Shown here piece by piece: positions 39,992 to 49,141 of a stretch of 64,000 nt of DNA. Made by a program: the position numbers and the translations under genes. The DNA is taken from positions 112,298-176,297 of the forward strand of contig RAZE01000005.1 of assembly GCA_003611955.1 (NCBI GenBank). The letters are read 5' to 3'. The stretch is from a bacterium 1XD8-76. GTDB taxonomy: Bacteria > Bacillota > Clostridia > Lachnospirales > Lachnospiraceae. Each line of letters opens with the position of its first letter. Positions within the stretch are counted from its first letter, which is position 1. The notes under the pieces were generated by a model. It saw only the letters and a program-made list of their open reading frames with translations. It was not told the DNA's origin and made no database searches.

Positions 39992-41071
39992 TCACTTTCT
40001 AATCTTCCATTTTTGAAATATCTTCGGCAGGTTCTCCACCAGAAATATCATGGGCAGGGACAGGATCAGCCCTCCGATAAACGTAAACAGGATCCGAAGC
40101 GGGTAGTCGTACTCTCCCAGATATACCTGCACGATCTGTCCGACCCACCAGTGGACACAGTAGATCGGCAAAGTCAGTTTTCCGAGCCACTCCCACACTC
40201 TGCCATGTATTTTCGCCGTATAACTCACGCCGCTCAGAGTGATCGAGAGCGACGCGGCGAGAAAGAGGATCACCGCCTCAAAACTGTATGTCTCCGGCGA
40301 AGAAGCCGCAAACGCAAAGCAGAGCGCCACCGCTCCGACTTCGCAGACCGTGAGCAGGGTTCTGACTGCCGCGCCAATTTTTTTCCCCGCCAGCCTCTCC
40401 GCCGCCAGATAGACGCCGAACCCCAGCGTCATATTGGAGAAGGCGACCAAAAGCCCAGAAAATCCGACGGGCGTCACTTCTCCCCAGCCCCAGGATGCCC
40501 CCATGTGCAGGATCATCCATCCATGTATCAAAAAGGGGACAAACCAGACGATATAATGTTTAAACGCATCCTCCGCTCTCAGGCATAGATATACGATCAG
40601 CGGCAACGTGATAAACATCGCCGACACATACCACAAGGGAGCATTCATATAGCGGTCCAGTCTGGTGGGCACCAACCCGGCCATCGGCAAAAAGGACAGT
40701 TCAAAGGGCAGGACCGCCAGCTCCTGCCAGGTCTGCGCCGTGTAATCCCTCACCGTGGCAATGCGCCAGATATAGGCGATCAGCGTCCCGCATGCGGCAT
40801 AGGGAAAAATTCTTTTTATCTTGTGCAGCGTGTAGGACATGGCATACTGCATCTTCTGCGGGATATCCCTCTTCTCCTTTGCCAGATGCCTCATCGCCAT
40901 GGCGCCGGACAGGAAAAAGAAAAACTCCACCGCTATAAAACCTCCCGGCAGGATCGTCCCGGTCTCCGGGTCGATGGCCGTGTGGTGTATCAAGATCATC
41001 GCGCAGAACAAAAATCTGCACAACTCGATGTATCCGTTCTTTGCTTTTTGTATGTCCCTTTTTCTGTTCAT
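39992..41071 (-). CDS. Membrane acyltransferase, acyltransferase-3 family
   Basis: The 359-residue protein has about ten membrane helices. The N-terminal NGYIELCRFLFCAMILIHH with the catalytic-type His, and GGFIAVEFFFFLSGAMAM, are hallmarks of acyltransferase-3 (OatA/WecH-like) proteins that O-acylate envelope sugars. It lies directly upstream of tyrS and near the envelope glycosyltransferase pair, suggesting modification of a cell-surface glycan. Confidence 0.88.
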   Translation of the reverse strand: MNRKRDIQKAKNGYIELCRFLFCAMILIHHTAIDPETGTILPGGFIAVEFFFFLSGAMAMRHLAKEKRDIPQKMQYAMSYTLHKIKRIFPYAACGTLIAYIWRIATVRDYTAQTWQELAVLPFELSFLPMAGLVPTRLDRYMNAPLWYVSAMFITLPLIVYLCLRAEDAFKHYIVWFVPFLIHGWMILHMGASWGWGEVTPVGFSGLLVAFSNMTLGFGVYLAAERLAGKKIGAAVRTLLTVCEVGAVALCFAFAASSPETYSFEAVILFLAASLSITLSGVSYTAKIHGRVWEWLGKLTLPIYCVHWWVGQIVQVYLGEYDYPLRILFTFIGGLILSLPMIFLVENLPKIFQKWKIRK

Positions 41072-41092
41072 ATCAACGCATGTCCTCTATTC

Positions 41093-42310
41093 TTAACGGG
41101 AATCGCCCTTATTCGCCATCAGTTTTATCATGCCCTCGTTGAGCCCTTTCACTGTCAGCTTATACATCGGGAGCATCTCCTTGATCGCCGTCTCCGCCTC
41201 CCGCCAGGGCGCTCTGCCCGGCGCCATCTTCGGATTCATCCACACGATCTTCTTATAGTGTCTTTTCATCAGCTGCAGCCACTCGTAGCCGGAGAGCCCG
41301 CCGTTGGGACCCCTGTAGTTTCCGCTGTCGGAGTACAGCTCCTCGGGCGCCATCGCCGCATCCCCCACGATGATCACCTTGTAGTCGCTGTCCAGGTTGC
41401 GGAACATCCACTCCGTGTCCACCCACTCGCCGTTCTCACACTCCGGCGTCTTGTAGAGCTTACTGTAGATACAGTTGTGGAAATAGTAGCACTTCACATC
41501 CTTGAAATGATTCGACTTGTTCACCGCCTGGAACAGATCGTTCATCAGGGAGCTGTAGGGGATCATCGTCCCCCCCGAGTCAAAGAGCAGCAGAAGCTTC
41601 ACCGCGTTCTTTCTGGGCTTCTCCATCACGATCTGCAGACAGCCGCCGTTGTTGCAGGTCTTGTCCACGGTGCCGGGAATATCCAGCTCCGTCTTCGGGA
41701 TATCCAGCTTTGTGGAGAACTGTCTGAGCCTCCGGAAAGCCAGCTGGAACTGTCTGTTGTCCAGGACCCTGTCGTCCCGGAAATCCTTGTATTTTCTGGC
41801 TCCGATCACAGAGAAAGCGGACTGGTAGCCTGTTCTCCCGCCGACCCTGACGCCGCCCACATTGCCGCCCATATTGCCGAAGGACGTCTTGCCCATGGTG
41901 CCGATCCAGAAAGAGCCGCCGTTGTGCTCCTCGTTCTGGTCCCGCAGCCTGTCCTTGAAAGTCTGCTCCACATCCTCCTTGTCGATGACCGTATTGTCCT
42001 CCATCTGGTTTAAGTGCGCTCTCGCCTCCTCGTGGGCGAGCTCCATCATATCGGACTTGTCCAACCACCGCAGCATCTGCGCCGTGACTTCATTCTCCGT
42101 CTTCACTCCCCTGAAGCACTCCTCAAAGGCCATATCAAATTTATCAAATTCCGTCTCGCTCTTGACGAGGATCATTCTGGCGAGGTAGTAAAACTGTGTC
42201 AGACTGCTGCCCGCCATGCCTTTCTCCAGCGCATCCTGCAGCGTCAGCCACTCGCTCATCGTGATATGAAGCCCCTTCGCCTTGCAAATCTGAAAAAAGG
42301 GATAAAACAT
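41093..42310 (-). CDS. VWA domain protein, CoxE-like
   Basis: The 405-residue protein has a helical N-terminal half and a C-terminal von Willebrand A domain. The MIDAS motif reads LLLFDSGGTM (D-x-G-G-T rather than D-x-S-x-S), with a later VGDAAMAP. It starts 1 bp after the MoxR-like ATPase gene. MoxR-VWA pairs act together as chaperones that mature or remodel a partner complex. The partner here may be one of the two membrane proteins encoded just upstream. Confidence 0.85.
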   Translation of the reverse strand: MFYPFFQICKAKGLHITMSEWLTLQDALEKGMAGSSLTQFYYLARMILVKSETEFDKFDMAFEECFRGVKTENEVTAQMLRWLDKSDMMELAHEEARAHLNQMEDNTVIDKEDVEQTFKDRLRDQNEEHNGGSFWIGTMGKTSFGNMGGNVGGVRVGGRTGYQSAFSVIGARKYKDFRDDRVLDNRQFQLAFRRLRQFSTKLDIPKTELDIPGTVDKTCNNGGCLQIVMEKPRKNAVKLLLLFDSGGTMIPYSSLMNDLFQAVNKSNHFKDVKCYYFHNCIYSKLYKTPECENGEWVDTEWMFRNLDSDYKVIIVGDAAMAPEELYSDSGNYRGPNGGLSGYEWLQLMKRHYKKIVWMNPKMAPGRAPWREAETAIKEMLPMYKLTVKGLNEGMIKLMANKGDSR

Positions 42311-42311
42311 G

Positions 42312-43124
42312 TTAAATACCTCTCTGTCTCACAGTCTCCAGATCCTCGTCCTTCTTCACGACAACGCCGAGAAACGGCATCTTCGCCCGCAGCACGTCCG
42401 CCGGGATCCCGCCGATCTGCAGCGCGTTGATCCAGTCGATCAGCTCCGATGTACTGGGCTTTTTGCGGATATCGCGCATGGAGCGGATTTCATAGAATAT
42501 CTCCATCGCCTGCCGCATCAGATTCTCCTCCACATCGGGATAATGGGTCTTCACGATCTCCTCCATCAGCTCCTTATCCGGGAAGTCGATATAGTGAAAA
42601 ATGCATCGGCGCAGAAACGCGTCCGGCAGTTCTTTCTCCGCGTTGGACGTGATGATCACGATCGGGCGGTGTTTCGCCTTGACCGTGCGCTTCGTCTCAT
42701 GGATATAGAATTCCATCTGGTCAAGCTCCCAGAGCAGATCGTTGGGGAACTCCAGGTCCGCCTTGTCGATCTCATCGATCAAAAGCACCACCTGCTCCTC
42801 CGAGTCGAAAGCCTCCCCCAGCTTTCCCAGCTTGATATAGCGGGCGATATCGTCCACGCCCTCCTCACCGAACTGTCCGTCGTAGAGACGCTGGATCGTG
42901 TCGTACATGTAAAGCCCGTCCTGCGCCTTCGTGGTGGACTTGATGTTCCAGATGATCAGCTTCTTGCCGAGGGACTGCGCCACCGCCTCCGCCAGCATCG
43001 TCTTGCCCGTGCCCGGTTCCCCCTTGATCAGAAGAGGTTTCTGCAGCGCGATCGCCACGTTCACGCCGTCCATCAGCTCCCTCGAAGCCACATACTGATT
43101 GGTACTGTTAAATCCCTGATTCAT
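42312..43124 (-). CDS. MoxR-type AAA+ ATPase
   Basis: With start ATG 43124 (GGAGGAAGAG upstream) the protein has 270 residues. Walker A is GEPGTGKTMLAEAVA (about 35-49), Walker B is VVLLIDEIDKADLEF, and a sensor region follows (IITSNAEKELPDAFLRRC). This is the MoxR/RavA clade layout. It is cotranscribed with the VWA gene downstream, and 20 bp separate it from the 164-residue membrane protein gene. Confidence 0.93.
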   Translation of the reverse strand: MNQGFNSTNQYVASRELMDGVNVAIALQKPLLIKGEPGTGKTMLAEAVAQSLGKKLIIWNIKSTTKAQDGLYMYDTIQRLYDGQFGEEGVDDIARYIKLGKLGEAFDSEEQVVLLIDEIDKADLEFPNDLLWELDQMEFYIHETKRTVKAKHRPIVIITSNAEKELPDAFLRRCIFHYIDFPDKELMEEIVKTHYPDVEENLMRQAMEIFYEIRSMRDIRKKPSTSELIDWINALQIGGIPADVLRAKMPFLGVVVKKDEDLETVRQRGI

Positions 43125-43144
43125 TCTCTTCCTCCATCCGCGTT

Positions 43145-43639
43145 TTATAATTTTATAACCATCTCCCCGCTGTCGCCGTCCACCCAATTCGCGGTGATCT
43201 CTCCGATATTCTTCGGCACCAGCACGTACTCCCGGAAGAGCACACGCTCCCCGGGCGGTATGATGTTGTAGCCGTCACAGCTTATCTCTCCCCAGTAATC
43301 CTCGTCCTTCTCCAATATATCGATCCATCCGCCGTCCTCCCCGTAATAGTAACACAGATTTCCCTGGATTCCCAACGAGTCGTTCACCACGCCCGTCAGT
43401 TCATAGGTGATCTCCACCACTTTCATCTCATCCCGGATCGCATACTCTGACATATGATATTCGTATCCCTCGGGGACCTCCTCCAGTATCTCTATCTCAT
43501 ACCCCGTGATCGGCGAATACCCGTAAGGGGTACATACTTCATAGTACTGCTGGCTGACATAGCCGGAATAAAAGATCAGGCACATCAGCACAACGATCGC
43601 GCAGGAAACGCAGGAAATGATCTTCGTCTTGCCCATCAT
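43145..43639 (-). CDS. Small membrane-anchored protein of unknown function
   Basis: The 164-residue protein has an N-terminal membrane helix (about 6-27, IISCVSCAIVVLMCLIFYSG) and a beta-rich extracytoplasmic domain (VVEITYELTGVVNDSLGIQ and a C-terminal PGERVLFREYVLVPKNI), reminiscent of Ig-like DUF4352-type folds, though this is only a visual resemblance. Its start overlaps the stop of the zinc-ribbon gene by 4 bp. Confidence 0.75.
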   Translation of the reverse strand: MMGKTKIISCVSCAIVVLMCLIFYSGYVSQQYYEVCTPYGYSPITGYEIEILEEVPEGYEYHMSEYAIRDEMKVVEITYELTGVVNDSLGIQGNLCYYYGEDGGWIDILEKDEDYWGEISCDGYNIIPPGERVLFREYVLVPKNIGEITANWVDGDSGEMVIKL

Positions 43640-44553
43640 GATACCTCCTCCAGCACAAGCGGAACGCTCACTCTCTTCTCCAGAACGGGAACTCCTTTCT
43701 CCGTCCCCTCCTGCTCGAAGGAGATCGTAACGTTCCGGACGTCCCCATCTGCCAGGAAATAAAATTTTCCGGTCCTTCCCTCCCCGTAATCGTAATTCAG
43801 ATAGTCCGATTCCGTCAGAATATCCTCCCCCATGGATTCCCGCATATCATAGAGTTCTTCCATGATATCGTAGGGATCTGCTCCGACCGGGAACTCGTCG
43901 AGAGACGTGATGGTGCCCAGCGCATAGCTGTCCAGACACTCTCTGCAGGTGTAACCGTCCGAAAGATAGACGACGTGGTACGCCCAGTCACTGTTCCATT
44001 CCTCCGAGGGCAGTATCTCCACCGTCACCGCCACCAGTTTTTCCTCCTCCGCTATGCCGCTCATCATCGACGTATCGACCACTTCCGCTCCCTCCACCAG
44101 AAGAAGCCTGTCGTTCACCTCGAAAATCTGCCCCGCCTCCGCGGTCTCCCACTCAAAATCCACGGTCCGATAGGTCTCTGTTATCTCCCGCTTTTTCAGA
44201 TTACAGACAACTGTCGTGAAAGCGATCGCCACCACTGCTATGACCACACAGGCCGGCGTGACAATATTTTTCTCCTTTATCACTCTATGCGGTCTTGTCT
44301 GCGGATAACCTCCGGTTCCGCCCTGTTTTGTTCCCGGCCTGTGCATATTATATTTATCGTACATCTCATGCAGCTTCTCGTGCTGCTTCGCCGCCTGCAC
44401 GCCGGTGGAAGTCTTCCCTCCATCGTCAAATTTAGCGCTGAAATACTTGCTTACGTCGTACTCCGTCCGCCGGTTATTAAAATGTCCGCACTTCGGGCAT
44501 ATCCCGCTGTACATCTCCTCGTCAAAATGCTTTCCGCATCTTCCGCATCTCAT
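43636..44553 (-). CDS. Zinc-ribbon membrane protein of unknown function
   Basis: The 305-residue protein begins with a zinc ribbon (MRCGRCGKHF ... GICPKCGHF, two CxxC pairs within 22 residues), then a charged linker, one membrane helix (about 101-118), and an extracytoplasmic domain of about 185 residues with similar strand patterns to the next protein. The layout resembles small membrane proteins made with MoxR/VWA systems. Function not recognised. Confidence 0.75.
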   Translation of the reverse strand: MRCGRCGKHFDEEMYSGICPKCGHFNNRRTEYDVSKYFSAKFDDGGKTSTGVQAAKQHEKLHEMYDKYNMHRPGTKQGGTGGYPQTRPHRVIKEKNIVTPACVVIAVVAIAFTTVVCNLKKREITETYRTVDFEWETAEAGQIFEVNDRLLLVEGAEVVDTSMMSGIAEEEKLVAVTVEILPSEEWNSDWAYHVVYLSDGYTCRECLDSYALGTITSLDEFPVGADPYDIMEELYDMRESMGEDILTESDYLNYDYGEGRTGKFYFLADGDVRNVTISFEQEGTEKGVPVLEKRVSVPLVLEEVS

Positions 44554-44577
44554 ATTATGTCTCCAACTTTTCTATCA

Positions 44578-45582
44578 TCACCACCCGGTGCTGATCTCGA
44601 TCTTCCGATCCCGCAGCATCAGCTCATCCAACGCCTGCGCCGCCGGTTTCCCCTCAAACAGCACAAGATTTACCTGCTCGATGATCGGCATCTCCACCTC
44701 ATATCTCCTTGCAAGCCCCATGGCCGCCTTCGCGGAGTACACGCCTTCCACCACCTGTCTGACCTCGTCCATCGCCTCTTTCATGGTCTTTCCCTGTCCG
44801 ATCAGAATACCCGCCCGCCTGTTGCGGGAGTGCATGGACGCGCAGGTCACGATCAGATCGCCGATGCCCGTGAGACCGCAGAAAGTCTCCAGCTTTCCGC
44901 CCATGGCCAGTCCCAGCCTGCCGATCTCGGTGATGCCGCGGGTGATCAGCGCTGCCTTCGTGTTGTCGCCGCAGCCAAGCCCGTCGGCTATGCCCGCCGC
45001 CAGCGCGATCACATTCTTCAGGGCGCCGCCCAGCTCGATTCCCAGCATATCCGGGCTGGTGTACACCCGGAACACTTTGTTCATCAGCAGGTTCTGAATA
45101 TACTCCGCCGTCTCCTTCGATTTTGCCCCGGCCACGATCGTCGTGGGCATTCCCTTTCCCACTTCCTCCGCGTGGGATGGACCGGAGAGCACCGCCACGT
45201 CCGCCTGCGGCAGCTCCTCCTCGATGATCTCCGACAGCGTCATAAGCGTCCGCTCCTCCACCCCTTTTGCCACATTGACGATGATCTGCCTCTCCCGTAC
45301 AAAAGGCTTCATCATCGCCGCCGTACTTCTTGTAAAGGGTGAGGGCACCGCCAGAATACACAGATCCGCCCCCTCTATCGCCTCCGCGAGCTCAGTCGTA
45401 TAGACAATGCTCTCCGGCAGCTTCACCTCCGGCAGCTTGTCCAGGTGTTCCCTGTTTTTCCGCAGCATTTCGATCTCTTCCTTTACGATGGACCAGACTG
45501 TCACCTCATGCCCGTTGTCCGCCGCCAGTTTGGATAACGCCGTTCCCCAGCTTCCCGCTCCGATCAATCCTATTTTCGCCAT
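44578..45582 (-). CDS. gpsA: Glycerol-3-phosphate dehydrogenase [NAD(P)+]
   Basis: The 334-residue enzyme reduces DHAP to sn-glycerol-3-phosphate for phospholipid synthesis. The Rossmann motif is IGAGSWGTAL (about 6-15). Catalytic and substrate segments are VNVAKGVE, LSGPSHAEEVGKGMPT, and ELGGALKNVIALAAGIADGLG, with the Lys in LKN. It follows plsY by 41 bp, a natural partnership because PlsY uses its product. Confidence 0.97.
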   Translation of the reverse strand: MAKIGLIGAGSWGTALSKLAADNGHEVTVWSIVKEEIEMLRKNREHLDKLPEVKLPESIVYTTELAEAIEGADLCILAVPSPFTRSTAAMMKPFVRERQIIVNVAKGVEERTLMTLSEIIEEELPQADVAVLSGPSHAEEVGKGMPTTIVAGAKSKETAEYIQNLLMNKVFRVYTSPDMLGIELGGALKNVIALAAGIADGLGCGDNTKAALITRGITEIGRLGLAMGGKLETFCGLTGIGDLIVTCASMHSRNRRAGILIGQGKTMKEAMDEVRQVVEGVYSAKAAMGLARRYEVEMPIIEQVNLVLFEGKPAAQALDELMLRDRKIEISTGW

Positions 45583-45623
45583 ATTCTGTCCCTTCTCTCA
45601 TTTTACTATATATTATATACTTT

Positions 45624-46271
45624 CTATTCCTTCTTTTTCAGATATGTTTTCCGCTCCTGCCCCCTCAGCAGCCGCTTTATATTCTCCCGGTGCTTAAAGT
45701 AGGCCATGGCCGCCAGGAGCGCCGCCACAATATACATCTCGTTCAATGCCGCCTGGGACAACCCGAACACACCCATCTGCCCCTCGATGATGATCTGGAT
45801 CAGAAAGCCCGCGTAGACAAGGAGTGACCCCAGGGACACATAGTGGGTCGTAAAGAAAGTCCCGAAGAACACGATAACACCCATGATAAAAAAGCTCCAG
45901 TGGAAACAGATGATCAGCCCTGCGGTCGCCGCGATCCCCTTTCCGCCACGGAAGTTCATATAAAAAGGAAAATTGTGCCCTAATATCACCCCTGCCGCCG
46001 CATACAGGACAAACAGATAGTTCAGATCCGGCGCCATCCCCGGCGCAATGACAAACCGCGCCAGAAGACACGCCACCGCACATTTTAAGATGTCCCCCAA
46101 CAGCACTAGGACGCCGGCCTTCACGCCGAAGGTCCGAAGGGTATTGGTCGTGCCCGCGTTGCCGCTGCCCTTCTCCCTGATATCGATTCCCTTTGATTTT
46201 CCATAAATATAAGCCGTCTGGAACAGGCCGCACAGATATCCCACCGCCAGACAAATGATACGTCCCAACAT
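45624..46271 (-). CDS. plsY: Glycerol-3-phosphate acyltransferase PlsY
   Basis: The 215-residue membrane protein uses acyl-phosphate to acylate glycerol-3-phosphate. Conserved loops are GSGNAGTTNTLRTFG (about 35-49), a GHNFPFYMNFRGGKGIAATAG block (about 98-118) and a third loop near HRENIKRLLRG. About five membrane helices are visible. It starts 2 bp after the der stop. Confidence 0.96.
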   Translation of the reverse strand: MLGRIICLAVGYLCGLFQTAYIYGKSKGIDIREKGSGNAGTTNTLRTFGVKAGVLVLLGDILKCAVACLLARFVIAPGMAPDLNYLFVLYAAAGVILGHNFPFYMNFRGGKGIAATAGLIICFHWSFFIMGVIVFFGTFFTTHYVSLGSLLVYAGFLIQIIIEGQMGVFGLSQAALNEMYIVAALLAAMAYFKHRENIKRLLRGQERKTYLKKKE

Positions 46272-46273
46272 AA

Positions 46274-47611
46274 CTATTTATCTCCTTTTCGTTCCCGGAT
46301 AAAGAATTTAAGCGGTGTTCCGCGGAAGCCGAAGGTCTCCCGGATCTGGTTTTCCATATACCTTGTATAGGAAAAATGCATCAATTCCTTATCGTTCACA
46401 AATATCACAAAAGTCGGCGGCTTTACCGCCACTTGTGTGATGTAATAGAGCCGCAGACGCTTGCCCTTGTCCGTGGGCGGCTGCTGCATCGCCACCGCCT
46501 CCGACATGATCTCGTTTAAAACGCCGGTAGCCACGCGCATCGCGTGATTCTCGTGTACCATCTCTATTATATCATATAATTTCGGTAATCTCTGCCCCGT
46601 CAGCGCAGAAATATATAAAATTTCCGCGTAAGGCATGAAGGACAGTATCTGTCTGATCTTCTTCTCGTACTCTCCCGTCGTCTTATTATCCTTCTCGATC
46701 GCGTCCCACTTGTTGACCGCAATGATTATTCCTTTGCCCCGGTCATGGGCGATGCCGGCGATCTTGGCATCCTGCTCCGTCACACCGTCCACCGCGTCGA
46801 TCACCAGGACCACGATATCCGCCCGCTCCACCGCGCTGACCGTGCGGATGATCATAAAGCGCTCCAGCTCTTCCTTTATCTTATTTTTTCTACGCAGTCC
46901 CGCCGTATCGATGAACACATATTCCCTGCCGTGGTACGTCAGTTCCGTGTCCACCGCGTCCCTGGTGGTCCCCGCGATATCGGAGACGATCAGACGGTTT
47001 TCCCCGAGCAGCCGGTTGATGATCGAGGACTTTCCCACATTGGGCTTGCCAACGATCGCCACCCTGATCCTGTCATCCTCCTCGTCCTCCTTCGCGCTTT
47101 CCGGAAAATGGGAGATAACGACATCCAGCATATCGCCGATCCCGGTTCTGTTCGCCGCGGAGATGGCATGGGGTTCTCCGATTCCCAGATTGTAGAACTC
47201 ATAGACGGCAATCATATCCCGCTCGTAGCTGTCCACCTTGTTCACCACTAAAACCACAGGCTTACCCGCCTTGCGCAGCATATCCGCCACCTTGGAATCG
47301 GCGTCCACCAGCCCCTGCTTCACATCCACCAGAAACAGGATCACATCCGCCGTGTCGATGGCGATCTGCGCCTGCTCGCGCATCTGGGACAGAAGGATGT
47401 CCCTGCTCTCCGGCTCGATGCCGCCCGTATCAATCAGCGTAAATTTACGCCCCGACCATTCCGTGTCCGCGTAGATCCGGTCTCTGGTGATGCCAGGCGT
47501 ATCCTTAACGATCGATATTCTCTCCCCGGCAAGTGCATTAAACAAGGTAGACTTTCCCACATTGGGTCTGCCCACCACCGCCACCACCGGTTTTCCTTTT
47601 TTCTTTGCCAT
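46274..47611 (-). CDS. der: Ribosome assembly GTPase Der (EngA)
   Basis: The 445-residue protein has two tandem GTPase domains: [12 protein letters not shown] (about 14-25), DTGGIEP, and NKVD in the first; [12 protein letters not shown] (about 188-199), DTAGLRR, and NKWD in the second. A C-terminal KH-like domain follows. It is essential for 50S assembly. The order DUF512 protein-der-plsY-gpsA is common in Clostridia. Confidence 0.97.
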   Translation of the reverse strand: MAKKKGKPVVAVVGRPNVGKSTLFNALAGERISIVKDTPGITRDRIYADTEWSGRKFTLIDTGGIEPESRDILLSQMREQAQIAIDTADVILFLVDVKQGLVDADSKVADMLRKAGKPVVLVVNKVDSYERDMIAVYEFYNLGIGEPHAISAANRTGIGDMLDVVISHFPESAKEDEEDDRIRVAIVGKPNVGKSSIINRLLGENRLIVSDIAGTTRDAVDTELTYHGREYVFIDTAGLRRKNKIKEELERFMIIRTVSAVERADIVVLVIDAVDGVTEQDAKIAGIAHDRGKGIIIAVNKWDAIEKDNKTTGEYEKKIRQILSFMPYAEILYISALTGQRLPKLYDIIEMVHENHAMRVATGVLNEIMSEAVAMQQPPTDKGKRLRLYYITQVAVKPPTFVIFVNDKELMHFSYTRYMENQIRETFGFRGTPLKFFIRERKGDK

Positions 47612-47644
47612 AACTTCTATCTTATCCTTTACTGTAGTAAACTT

Positions 47645-48997
47645 TTATTCCCGCCCTGCCGGCTTTCCGGATGTCCCGCTTTCCCCCAACATGCAGGAGA
47701 GCAGATCATACCCGCTTGATTTTACAATATCTACCGGCACTTGTAAAGTTTTTTCCACTTCCCCCACCGTCACATCGTCCAGAAAAACGTCCGTTCCGCT
47801 GCGCAGCATATTGACCGGCAAAAGAAGCCTCGAACCCAGCTCTTTTCCCCGCAGCTGCCCCATGATATCCCGCCCCGTCAAAAGTCCTGAGACCGTGATC
47901 TTCTCCCCGAAAAAGCGATTGATGACCTCATACATATGTATCGTCAGATTCGGATAAAGCGCCTCCGCTTCTGCTGCCATCTTCTTTAACGTTGGATAGG
48001 CCAGTTTCCCCGTCGCGATCGATATTTCGCGTCTCTGCTTCAGGACATGCCCCCGCTTTCTCTGCAGCGCCTCCTCAAACTCATCCATCAGAAGTCTCAG
48101 CATTCCCACGCCGTTTTCCAGCTGCAGATATCCGTCGTAGCGCTCCGCCTCGGGCAGCTTTCGTCCTGCCAGAAGATACCATTCGTCCGAAGCGTGCACA
48201 AAGTGAACGCCATACTGCCCCTTTATCCTTTTCTGCCAGTTTTCAATGCAGTCTATGACCGCCCCCGCCTCCGCCTCCGTAAACGGTTTTAACGGATAGA
48301 GTCCTTCCCTGTGATCCGAGAGTCCCACCGGCACAACCGACACGCTCGCCAGACAGGGGAGATACTTCGTCAGATCCGAGATCGTTCTCTCCAGCTCCTC
48401 CCCATCGTTCACCCCCCTGCAGAGCACGATCTGTCCGTTCATCTCGATCTCCGCCTCGAAAAGCCTGTCCGCCTTTTTTAACGCCTCCCCGGCGAAGCGG
48501 TTGTTCAACATCATACAGCGGAGAGCGGGATTCGTCGTCTGAAAAGAGATATTGATGGGCTCCAGACGGTAGCGGATGATCCTGTCGATATCGTGGTCCG
48601 ACATATTTGTCAGGGTCACATAATTCCCCTGCAAAAAGGACAATCTGGAATCGTCATCCTTGAAATACAGCGTCTCCCGCATTCCCTTCGGCATCTGGTC
48701 GATAAAACAGAAGATGCACTTGTTGTGGCAGCTTCTGTACTCATCCATCAGGCCGTTTTCAAACTCCAGCCCCAGATCTTCCCCGGCCTCCTTCTCGATC
48801 TCTAAAACACATTCCTCCCCGCTCTTTGCCAGGATCGCGACCTCGACGTAATCATCCTGCAGCAGATACTGGTAATCAAAAATGTCGTCGATCTCCTGAC
48901 CGTTTATGGCCAGGACAGCGTCACCTCTCTCAAGTCCCATCTCCTCAGCGATGCTGTCCGGCAATACTTTTTGTATAATATGTCCTCTTTTTTCCAC
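47645..48997 (-). CDS. PDZ/radical SAM DUF512 family protein
   Basis: The 450-residue protein has an N-terminal PDZ-like domain (VLPDSIAEEMGLERGDAVLAINGQEI, about 10-35), a radical-SAM type Cys cluster CHNKCIFC (CxxxCxxC, about residues 89-96), and a C-terminal DUF512 region (GVGMLRLLMDEFEEAL onwards). The start is a GTG with AGGGG upstream. The enzyme activity of the family is not established; its constant position before der suggests a link to ribosome assembly or RNA modification. Confidence 0.87.
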   Translation of the reverse strand: MEKRGHIIQKVLPDSIAEEMGLERGDAVLAINGQEIDDIFDYQYLLQDDYVEVAILAKSGEECVLEIEKEAGEDLGLEFENGLMDEYRSCHNKCIFCFIDQMPKGMRETLYFKDDDSRLSFLQGNYVTLTNMSDHDIDRIIRYRLEPINISFQTTNPALRCMMLNNRFAGEALKKADRLFEAEIEMNGQIVLCRGVNDGEELERTISDLTKYLPCLASVSVVPVGLSDHREGLYPLKPFTEAEAGAVIDCIENWQKRIKGQYGVHFVHASDEWYLLAGRKLPEAERYDGYLQLENGVGMLRLLMDEFEEALQRKRGHVLKQRREISIATGKLAYPTLKKMAAEAEALYPNLTIHMYEVINRFFGEKITVSGLLTGRDIMGQLRGKELGSRLLLPVNMLRSGTDVFLDDVTVGEVEKTLQVPVDIVKSSGYDLLSCMLGESGTSGKPAGRE

Positions 48998-49039
48998 TTT
49001 TTACCCCTATCCTTTTACAATCATTCTACTAGAATTCCC

Positions 49040-49068
49040 TTGACGTGTCACGAAGAATGTTATAAATT
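49040..49068 (+). promoter_or_regulatory. Probable promoter of prs
   Basis: TTGACG (49040-49045) is followed by TATAAA at 15 bp or TAAATT at 17 bp. It lies about 75-100 bp before the prs ATG, and the spacing is not ideal for either -10. Confidence 0.45.
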
Positions 49069-49141
49069 TAAAATGTATTTGGATTTCGACAATCTTCTAC
49101 AAAATGCTGTTTTTCATCGATTTGACATCAGGAGATATTTC

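Noticed and set aside
40823..42013. 396-residue plus-strand open frame over the VWA and acyltransferase genes
   Set aside because: It is antisense to the VWA gene and its composition is shadow-like.
43975..45342. 455-residue plus-strand open frame over gpsA and the zinc-ribbon gene
   Set aside because: It is antisense to gpsA, which has all expected motifs.
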